Source of the DNA: CBDANZ01 sp965197865
Lineage (GTDB): Bacteria > Acidobacteriota > Vicinamibacteria > Vicinamibacterales > CAVVIG01
Direction of reading: 5' to 3'
Assembly (NCBI GenBank): GCA_965197865.1
Contig: CBDANZ010000004.1
Span: forward strand, 186,001 to 250,000
Length of the DNA: 64,000 nt
The translations under genes were made by a program, and so were the position numbers. Shown here piece by piece: positions 57,426-64,000 of the stretch (its first letter is position 1; the number at the start of each line of letters is the position of its first letter). The notes beneath the pieces are model-generated. The model was not told the origin of the DNA and did not search any database. It was given only the letters and a program-made list of their open reading frames with translations.

Positions 57426-58793
57426 AGCTACAGGACGCTCCGGAGACTTTCCGCGCTCGCGCTTGTCGCGGCGGCGATCGTGGCAGCCAGCCACCGGTCC
57501 TCGGCCGCAGTACGCCCGCCGAAACTGCAGTACGAGCTCTCGACACTGACCAACGGCCTCACGCTGATTCTTTCGGAAGATCATTCAACGCCCATCGTGC
57601 ACGTACAGATTTCGTACCACGTCGGCTCGAAGAACGAAAAGCCGGGACGCACGGGGTTCGCGCATCTGTTCGAGCACATGATGTTCAAGGGCTCGAAGAA
57701 CCTGGAGTCGGAGACGCACACGACGCTCATCGCAGCGGTAGGTGGTCAGGCCAACGCGTTCACGACCGACGATGAAACGGTCTTCTGGGAGACGGTGCCG
57801 GCGCACTATCTCCCTCTGGCGTTGTGGCTCGAGGCGGATCGGATGGCCACGCTCCGGATGAGCCGGAACACGTTCATCAAAGAGCGTGAAGTGGTGAAAG
57901 AAGAGCGCCGGATGCGCGTGGACAACCAGCCGTACGGCCGGTTGACGGAGATCATCTACGATCAGGCCTTCACAGTTCACCCGTACAAGCACCCGACGAT
58001 CGGGAGTATGGCGGATCTCGAGGCGGCGTCGATCGAAGACGTCCGAGATTTCTACAGCACGTATTACGTGCCGGCGAACGCGACGCTGGCGGTCGTCGGC
58101 GACTTCGAACCGGCTCAGGCCAGACGGCTCGTTCATCAGTACTTCGATCGCATTCCGCCCTCGGGGCGTGCGGTGCCGCGCGACATTCCGCGCGAGCCTC
58201 CGCAGAGGAAAGAGCGGCGGGTGACCATCGAGGAGGCGTGGCCGCTCCCGGCTGTAGTCGTGGCTCATCACATCACCTACGACGGGCATCCCGATTCGTA
58301 TCCCCTTCACGTTGCCGCGAAGGTTTTGTCAGATGGTCAGAGCTCGCGCATCTACAAGAAGCTCGTGTACGAGAGACAACTGGCTGTCGCAGCCTTCGGC
58401 AGCGCGAACCTGATCGAGGATCCAAACCTGTTCTACGCGGTGGCGATCGTGCAGCCGGGTCAACGGCCGGAGGAAGCTGTCAGCGCCCTCATCGAAGAGC
58501 TCGATCGATTGAAGGCTGAGCCGATCAGCGAGCGCGAGCTCCAGCGGGCAAAGAACCAATTTGCGCGGGACTACCTCCTCAGTCGGGAGTCGAATCAGCA
58601 GAAGGCGTCGCAGCTGACGCACGCCGCGGTGATTCATGGCGACATCACGACCGCGGACGGCGAGTTCGACATTTTTCAAGACATCAGCGCTGCCGACGTG
58701 CAGCGCGTCGCACGCACCTACTTCACCTCCGAGAACCGGCTCGTGATCACGGTGTTGCCGTCGGTGAGGCCGGCAGGTGGAGGCGCGCGATGA
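57423..58793 (+). CDS. M16 zinc peptidase, catalytic member
   Basis: 456 residues with a signal peptide (ALALVAAAIVAASHRSSAAV). Inverted zinc motif HLFEH at 81-85, third ligand Glu in DDETVFWETVP about 75 residues on, and the R/Y pair region in the second half. The paired domain DFYSTYYVPANATLAVVGDF is typical. It forms a heterodimer with the following gene, as in PqqL/processing-peptidase-like pairs, and probably degrades peptides in the periplasm. Its stop overlaps the next start (ATGA). Confidence 0.92.
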   Translation: MSYRTLRRLSALALVAAAIVAASHRSSAAVRPPKLQYELSTLTNGLTLILSEDHSTPIVHVQISYHVGSKNEKPGRTGFAHLFEHMMFKGSKNLESETHTTLIAAVGGQANAFTTDDETVFWETVPAHYLPLALWLEADRMATLRMSRNTFIKEREVVKEERRMRVDNQPYGRLTEIIYDQAFTVHPYKHPTIGSMADLEAASIEDVRDFYSTYYVPANATLAVVGDFEPAQARRLVHQYFDRIPPSGRAVPRDIPREPPQRKERRVTIEEAWPLPAVVVAHHITYDGHPDSYPLHVAAKVLSDGQSSRIYKKLVYERQLAVAAFGSANLIEDPNLFYAVAIVQPGQRPEEAVSALIEELDRLKAEPISERELQRAKNQFARDYLLSRESNQQKASQLTHAAVIHGDITTADGEFDIFQDISAADVQRVARTYFTSENRLVITVLPSVRPAGGGAR

Positions 58794-60445
58794 CCTCGGG
58801 ACGAGCAGCGCTACCAGTCCTTCGGGGTCGTGCTTTGGGGGCCGCGTGCCTCCTCCTGGCGGCTTTGACGCCGGCGGCTGCACAGGATGCTTTGCGCTGG
58901 CCTTCGGAAGGACCGCCCCGTCCTCTTGCCGCTCGCGACGTCAACTTCCCGCCGTACTACCTGCAGACGCTGCCCAACGGGCTGCAGGTCGTCGCCGTGC
59001 TGCATCACGAGCAGCCGGTGGTGAGCATGCGCATGATCGTGCGATCCGGCGGCGCGCTGGATCCGGCAGACAAGCTCGGGCTGGCGAGCCTGACGGCGGC
59101 GCTGCTCACGCAAGGCACCACGTCGCAATCGGCCAGCGAGCTGAACGATGCCATCGATTTCATCGGCGGCGCCCTGGGAACCGGCGCCGGCACCGATCTC
59201 AGCTTCCTCAACATGATCGTGATGAAGGACAGCTTCAAGACCGGGCTCCGGATGCTGTCCGACGTGGCGCGCCGGCCCGCGTTCGCGCCGGAGGAAATCG
59301 ATCGGCAGCGACAGCAGATTCTGTCGAGCCTACGCGTGAGTCTCGAGGATCCGGAGTTTGTGGCCGACGCGGTGTTCCGCCGGCTCGTCTACGGCTTCCA
59401 TCCATACGCCTGGCCTCAGAGTGGCACGCCTGCAACCCTGGCGAGCCTCACCCGCGACGACCTAGTCGCGTTCCATCGCCGGTATTTCGTGCCGAGCAAC
59501 GCGATCCTCGCGGTGGTCGGCGACGTCACCAAGGAGGAGGCGTTCGAAGGGGTCAGGAAAGCCTTCGGCGACTGGGAGCGCCGCGATGTACCTGCAGGTA
59601 AAGCACTTGCTCCTCCAGATCCAACGCGCCGGCTCATCGTGGTCAACAAGCCGGACGCGGTGCAAACCGAGGTGCGGGTTGGTCACGTCGGGGTGCGCCG
59701 CAACCACTCGGACTACATGGCCCTGAACCTGGCCATCCGGATCCTCGGCGGGGAGGGCGCCAACCGCCTGCACCAGGTGCTGCGGACCGAACGTGGCCTC
59801 ACCTACGGGGCGCAGGCCAAAATGGACACCTTCAAGGACAGCGGCGACTTCGAGGCGGCCACCAGCACGCGGTCGGCAGCCACCGGCGAAGTGCTGCGGC
59901 TGGTGGTCGATCAGTTCTGGCGCCTGCAGCGGGAACGGGTTGGCGAACGGGAGCTCGCCGATGCGAAGGCTTACCTGACCGGCAGCTTTCCGCTCACTAT
60001 CGAGACGCCCGACGCCATCGCGACACAGGTTCTGAACGTGCTGTTCTACGGCCTGCCGGTCCAGCAGTTGCAGTCGTTCCGCGAGCGCGTGAACGCGGTG
60101 ACAGTCGACGACATCCGGCGCGTGTCGCGCTACTACCTGCGGCCTGATCGCCTCGCGATTGTGCTCGTCGGCCAGGCGGCCGTCGTCGCGCCCCAGTTGC
60201 GGCGGGTCGGCTTCGGCACGTTCGAAACGGTGGAAATAGCCGATCTCGATCTGACGACGGTCGACTTTAAGCGGCCTTTGTCCGCAGCGCGACGCTTTCA
60301 ACCTTCGCCCGTAGCGCGACCGTCTCAGGGTCGCGAGAATCGCAGGCCTGAAAGGCCCGCCCTAAAACGTGTAATCCTTTCGGCGGTGCCCGACATCAAG
60401 ATCAACTCACCGCTCTATCCTGCGCTCTTCGCACACCAGAATTGA
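58790..60445 (+). CDS. M16 peptidase-like partner, non-catalytic
   Basis: 551 residues with a signal peptide (LGAACLLLAALTPAAAQ). It keeps the fold (YYLQTLPNGLQVVAVLHHEQ, GLASLTAALLTQGT) but lacks HxxEH, so it is the substrate-binding partner. The R/Y motif LRTERGLTYGAQAKM is present. The last 60 residues (from about RRFQPSPVARPSQ) are not family-like: they are encoded by two palindromic repeats at 60311-60361. The stop overlaps the TTG start of lpxB. Confidence 0.9.
   Translation: MTSGRAALPVLRGRALGAACLLLAALTPAAAQDALRWPSEGPPRPLAARDVNFPPYYLQTLPNGLQVVAVLHHEQPVVSMRMIVRSGGALDPADKLGLASLTAALLTQGTTSQSASELNDAIDFIGGALGTGAGTDLSFLNMIVMKDSFKTGLRMLSDVARRPAFAPEEIDRQRQQILSSLRVSLEDPEFVADAVFRRLVYGFHPYAWPQSGTPATLASLTRDDLVAFHRRYFVPSNAILAVVGDVTKEEAFEGVRKAFGDWERRDVPAGKALAPPDPTRRLIVVNKPDAVQTEVRVGHVGVRRNHSDYMALNLAIRILGGEGANRLHQVLRTERGLTYGAQAKMDTFKDSGDFEAATSTRSAATGEVLRLVVDQFWRLQRERVGERELADAKAYLTGSFPLTIETPDAIATQVLNVLFYGLPVQQLQSFRERVNAVTVDDIRRVSRYYLRPDRLAIVLVGQAAVVAPQLRRVGFGTFETVEIADLDLTTVDFKRPLSAARRFQPSPVARPSQGRENRRPERPALKRVILSAVPDIKINSPLYPALFAHQN
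60311..60361. repeat. Two palindromic repeats coding the C-terminal tail of the M16 partner
   Basis: GTAGCGCGACC-GTCTCA-GGGTCGCG and GGCCTG-AA-AGGCCCGCCC, in frame. The original stop codon was apparently lost when they arrived, so the protein now runs to 60445. Confidence 0.75.
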
Positions 60446-61569
60446 GTGGACGTCTGTTGCTTTCGTGCGGCGAAGCGTCCGGCGACTTGTACGCTGGGGC
60501 GCTCACCCGCGAGCTGCGATCGCTCGTTCCTGAAATCGCCGTGTCCGGCCTGGGCGGACCGCAGCTTGCCGCGGCCGGCGGCCGTCTAATCGCGGATTAT
60601 CGCGGCCTTGCGGTCACCGGCCTCACCGAAGCCCTGTGGAAAGTGGCGCGTTCGCTGGCCACGCTCGGCCAGCTGCTGTCGTCGGCCCGCAGCGTGCGGC
60701 CGGACGCGCTCATCGTCATCGATTTTCCCGACTTCAATTTTCCGCTCGCGCGACGGGTCAAGAGGCTCGGCGTTCCGGTCGTCTACTACGTTGGCCCGCA
60801 AGTTTGGGCATGGCGGCCGGGCCGGATGAAGACGATTCGCGAGGTTGCCGACCGAGTACTCGTGATCTTTCCCTTCGAGGAGCCCATCTATCGGGGTGCC
60901 GGTGTACCGGTCGAGTTTGTCGGGCATCCGCTGGTCGATCTGGCTAGGCCATCCATGCCTCGTCAAGCCCTCTTGGGCAAGCTGGGGCTGAAGGCGTCGG
61001 CGCCGACGGTAGCCGTGCTGCCCGGCAGCAGGGCGAACGAGGTCGGTCGCATTCTTCCGGATCTGGCGGCCGCTTCACGCCTCATCCGCGCGCGGGTTCC
61101 CGACGCGCAGTTCATCGTCGCGCGCGCGCCGAATCTCGAAGATGATCTGTTCACGACGGCTCGAAACCTGGCGCCCTGCGCCGTCGTCGAGGGAGAGACC
61201 GACGCCGTGCTCGCGGCGGCCGATGTCGCGCTGACGGCGTCGGGCACCGCCACGGTCCAGGCGACTCTGCATAATACACCGATGGTGGTTGTGTATAGGC
61301 TGTCGTCGCTCACGTACCACCTCGGTCGTCGTCTCGTGAACGTGGAGACGTACGGCATGGTGAATCTGATCGCCGGCGAACGCATCGTCCCCGAGTTGAT
61401 TCAGGACGCCTTCACTCCTGAGGCGGTTGCCAGCGAAGCGGTGTCGATGCTGACCGATCGCGAACGGGTCGCGCGCATTCGTGAAGGCCTCGCGCGCGTG
61501 CGAGCGCGTCTCGGAGGGCCGGGCGCCAGTCGCCGCGCGGCGGAAGCCATTCTGAAAATTGCGAAATGA
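60442..61569 (+). CDS. lpxB: Lipid-A-disaccharide synthase
   Basis: 375 residues with a TTG start overlapping the upstream stop (TTGA). LLLSCGEASGDLYAGALTRE, VSGLGGPQLAAAGG, IDFPDFNFPLARRVKRLGVP, YYVGPQVWAWRPGRMKTIRE, VGHPLVDLA, AVLPGSRANEV and ALTASGTATVQATL are GT19 signatures. It joins UDP-2,3-diacylglucosamine and lipid X. The TTG start and coupling to the M16 pair may keep its level low. Confidence 0.95.
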   Translation: MSGRLLLSCGEASGDLYAGALTRELRSLVPEIAVSGLGGPQLAAAGGRLIADYRGLAVTGLTEALWKVARSLATLGQLLSSARSVRPDALIVIDFPDFNFPLARRVKRLGVPVVYYVGPQVWAWRPGRMKTIREVADRVLVIFPFEEPIYRGAGVPVEFVGHPLVDLARPSMPRQALLGKLGLKASAPTVAVLPGSRANEVGRILPDLAAASRLIRARVPDAQFIVARAPNLEDDLFTTARNLAPCAVVEGETDAVLAAADVALTASGTATVQATLHNTPMVVVYRLSSLTYHLGRRLVNVETYGMVNLIAGERIVPELIQDAFTPEAVASEAVSMLTDRERVARIREGLARVRARLGGPGASRRAAEAILKIAK

Positions 61570-62253
61570 GAGGCTATTGCATAACTGGTGGTGACCGGTG
61601 TAATGCGGGGCTTTCCGGCCTCCGCTCGCGCACCGGTCAGGCGTACTTCGGCCCGGCACGCCAAGGCGCCAGAGGCGCGACGGCGGGAGCCCCGCGTCGC
61701 GGCCCTTAGAGTGCCGCGCTACAGCGATCGCTTGCGGTCGCCCTGATAGCCGTACTCGTCGCGGCGCCTGGGGAAGCAACGGTGATGCTGCCCGCCGATC
61801 TCGGCGACCTCTCGGGTGAGGCCTACGCAATTGCACGCGGCCGCGTTGCCAGGGTTGATGTCCGATGGACGACCGAGGATCGCCGAGCGGGTCGACGATC
61901 AGGGGTGGGTCACGCGCCGATAGTGATCACGAAAGGCTCCGTCCAGCCGCCACACCCAGGTCTTGTCGGCGCCAGACTGATTTTGGGGCAGCGCCTCGGC
62001 GAGTGCGATCGCGCGCAATTACTCCTCGTCGAGCTCGATGCGGACAGATGCGACGAGCTCCGCGGCTTCTTGAAGGGCGCGCTGGCCATCTTCGAGCCTG
62101 GAACGCATCGCTTCAATTCTACCGCTTCGCCAGAACACCTCGGCCGTATCATCCGACGGCTTCACCCGGTGAACGCTAAGGAAGTCATTCTTGAGCTGCG
62201 AAACCGGTTCGCGTTTTCCGTGTGGTACGATTGAATATTCTAGAGGACCGCAG
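61570..62253. other. Gene-poor stretch between lpxB and acnA
   Basis: About 680 bases. A palindromic repeat (GTCGCGGCCCTTAGAGTGCC..., 61694-61723) lies in it. On the minus strand 62115-61905 a frame MRSRLEDGQRALQEAAELVA with an internal TAA and then TWVWRLDGAFRDHYRRVTHP looks like a decayed small gene, family unknown. The acnA promoter should lie in the last 60 bases (AT-rich TTGAATATTCTAGAGG). Confidence 0.45.
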
Positions 62254-64000
62254 ATGTCAACGGCGAACAGCTTTGGAGCGCTTCAGCCCCTGCAGATCGG
62301 CGCACGTAAAGCTCACTTCTACAGCCTAACAGCGCTGGAGCGGGGCGGCTACTCCGAAATCGCGCGCCTGCCGTTTTCATTCAAGATCCTGCTCGAGAAC
62401 CTGCTCCGGCACGAGGACGGCCGGTTCGTGAAGGCAGGAGATGTGGAGGCGCTGGCCCGGTGGGACCTGAAGAGCCGGGCCCAGAAAGAGATTTCCTTCG
62501 CGCCCGCGCGCGTGCTGTTGCAGGACTTCACGGGCGTCCCCGCCATCGTCGATCTGGCCGCCATGCGCGATGGCATCGTTCGACTGGGCGGCGATCCGAA
62601 CCACGTGAACCCGCTGCAGCCAGTTGAGCTCGTCATCGACCACTCGGTGCAGGTCGACTATTTCGGCCAGCCGAGCGCGTTTCATCTGAACGCCGAGCTC
62701 GAGTTTTCGCGCAATAAGGAGCGTTACGCCTTCCTCCGGTGGGGACAGAGCGCCTTCAGCAACTTCCGTGTCGTGCCGCCCGACACCGGCATCGTCCACC
62801 AGGTGAACCTCGAGTACCTCGCGCGCGTGGTGATGACGGCGGATGGACCCAACGGCCCGGTGGCCTTCCCGGACACGCTCGTGGGCACCGACTCGCATAC
62901 GACGATGATCAACGGGTTGGGCGTCGTTGGCTGGGGCGTCGGCGGCATCGAGGCGGAGGCGGCGATGCTCGGCCAGCCCATCTCGATGCTGATTCCGTCC
63001 GTGCTCGGGTTCCGGCTGACAGGCAGGATGGTCGAGGGCGCAACCGCCACCGACCTCGTCCTGACGATTACCGAGCGGATACGCAAGCACGGCGTGGTTG
63101 GTAAGTTCGTCGAGTTTTTCGGGCCAGGATTGGAGCACCTGACGATCGCGGATCGCGCGACGCTCGGGAACATGTGCCCGGAATACGGCGCCACGATTGC
63201 GATTTTTCCGATCGACGAGCTGACGCTCGACTACCTGCGGCTGACGAGCCGAGAAGAGTCGCGCGTGCAACTCGTCGACGCGTACGCGAAGGCACAGGGC
63301 TTGTTCAGGCGCGCGGGCGATCCGGATCCCGTGTACACGGAGGCTATCGAACTCGACTTGGGCGCCGTGGAACCGAGCCTGGCCGGACCTCGGCGGCCAC
63401 AGGATCGCGTGTCGCTCAAGCAGGCGAAGAGCAGCTTCGAGTCGACGCTCGGCACGCTGCAGGCGGCCATGAAGAAAGGCGCACCGCTAGAGAGCCCCGA
63501 GGTCACCGGGATGCTCGGTGAGGGTGACCCGAACGCCAACCCGGGCGGCGTTGCCGTACTGCCGCGGGTCGGACCTGAGCTCGACCATGGCGCGGTCGTC
63601 ATCGCCGCCATCACGAGCTGCACCAACACGTCCAACCCGAGCGTGATGATTGGCGCCGGGCTCCTCGCGAAGAAGGCCGTCGAGCGTGGGTTGTCGCGGC
63701 AGCCGTGGGTGAAAACGAGCCTCGCGCCCGGGTCGAAAGTCGTCACCGAGTACCTGCGGCAGTCGGGCTTGCAGTCCTATCTTGACGAGATCGGTTTCAA
63801 TCTCGTCGGCTACGGATGCACGACGTGCATTGGCAACAGCGGACCGTTGCCCGAGGAGGTGTCGGCCGAAGTGGACGCGCGCAATCTCGTCGTCGCGGCG
63901 GTGCTGAGCGGCAACCGCAACTTCGAAGGGCGGATCCAGGAGCAGGTGCGCGCCAACTATCTCGCGTCGCCGCCGCTGGTCGTCGCCTATGCGATTGCCG
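62254..64000 (+). CDS. acnA: Aconitate hydratase A, 3' end outside window
   Basis: The ATG at 62254 (MSTANSFGALQPLQIGARKA) begins a frame open to the window edge, 582 residues of about 900. FSFKILLENLLRHEDG, VLLQDFTGVPAIVDLAAMRD, VDHSVQVDYFG-like DHSVQVD, VGTDSHTTMINGLGVVGWGV and the [4Fe-4S] ligands in AAITSCTNTSNPSVM and GYGCTTCIGNSGPL identify an aconitase A/IRP1 type enzyme. Converts citrate to isocitrate in the TCA cycle. Confidence 0.96.
   Translation, partial: MSTANSFGALQPLQIGARKAHFYSLTALERGGYSEIARLPFSFKILLENLLRHEDGRFVKAGDVEALARWDLKSRAQKEISFAPARVLLQDFTGVPAIVDLAAMRDGIVRLGGDPNHVNPLQPVELVIDHSVQVDYFGQPSAFHLNAELEFSRNKERYAFLRWGQSAFSNFRVVPPDTGIVHQVNLEYLARVVMTADGPNGPVAFPDTLVGTDSHTTMINGLGVVGWGVGGIEAEAAMLGQPISMLIPSVLGFRLTGRMVEGATATDLVLTITERIRKHGVVGKFVEFFGPGLEHLTIADRATLGNMCPEYGATIAIFPIDELTLDYLRLTSREESRVQLVDAYAKAQGLFRRAGDPDPVYTEAIELDLGAVEPSLAGPRRPQDRVSLKQAKSSFESTLGTLQAAMKKGAPLESPEVTGMLGEGDPNANPGGVAVLPRVGPELDHGAVVIAAITSCTNTSNPSVMIGAGLLAKKAVERGLSRQPWVKTSLAPGSKVVTEYLRQSGLQSYLDEIGFNLVGYGCTTCIGNSGPLPEEVSAEVDARNLVVAAVLSGNRNFEGRIQEQVRANYLASPPLVVAYAIA

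Noticed and set aside
57178..57775. Frames spanning the MITE-like element and the M16 start
   Set aside because: They cross the inverted repeats and the start of a clear peptidase gene; composition is random.
1..64000. CRISPR arrays
   Set aside because: No regularly spaced 24-40 bp repeats with unique spacers were seen; the tandem 11-mers before hsp20 have no spacers.

Overview
Chromosomal segment of a high-GC Gram-negative bacterium. Lipid A genes (lpxD, lpxB), several predicted outer-membrane barrels, a CcO-free multihaem cytochrome pair, cstA, and the gene contents around pheT, rny and ymdB fit Acidobacteriota, probably class Vicinamibacteria; this placement is inference from gene content and protein style, not from a marker tree. 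The sequence holds several frameshifts and in-frame stops in otherwise conserved genes, so either decay or consensus error (for example a metagenome or long-read assembly) must be kept in mind.

Layout. 1-3400: a helix-hairpin-helix protein and a two-gene haem-protein operon. 3500-13650: an accessory block made almost wholly of wreckage: a broken resolvase, fused remnants of a restriction methylase and a helicase, two secreted/outer-membrane genes, an IS3-family transposase split by an intact IS110-family element, an intact IS5-family element, a large AddB-like nuclease gene split by an intact IS256-family element, an orphan IS256 end, an IS5 fragment and a tyrosine-recombinase remnant. The block stops next to the 3' end of the tmRNA gene (13661-14014), a classic integration site. 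14100-25600: GAF/coiled-coil protein, lytic transglycosylase, aminotransferase, barrel protein, a broken cstA and an asymmetric heterodimeric ABC exporter.

25900-36500 is a long minus-strand housekeeping run: tRNA-Val, thrS, infC (AUC start), rpmI, rplT, pheS, pheT (short form), a ZapB-like coiled coil, zapA, a probable 6S RNA, rny and thiL. 36500-45800: S41 pseudoprotease plus EnvC, divergent ruvX-mltG, then nadK, tlyA, ispA, xseB, xseA, ymdB. 46400-64000: hsp20, rpoZ, a metallopeptidase/ATP-grasp pair behind gatCA, Memo plus AMMECR1, two decayed genes, a Mit_KHE1-like protein, lpxD, a barrel protein, an M16 peptidase pair, lpxB and the start of acnA.

The most unusual signal is not one locus but two families of dispersed short repeats. 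One is a palindrome of the type GTAGCGCGGCCCT-loop-AGGGCCGCGCTAC, found about fourteen times, several of them inside open reading frames or supplying stop codons (ABC exporter subunit, thiL, tlyA, M16 peptidase, a decayed hydrolase). The other is made of degenerate heptamer-like strings (GAAGTTAGAAGTGAG, GTCGACTGTTGACTG, GATTGCAGATTG) that fill intergenic gaps and run into protein termini. Promoters with the -10 box about 6 bases from the start codon suggest that leaderless transcripts are common here.
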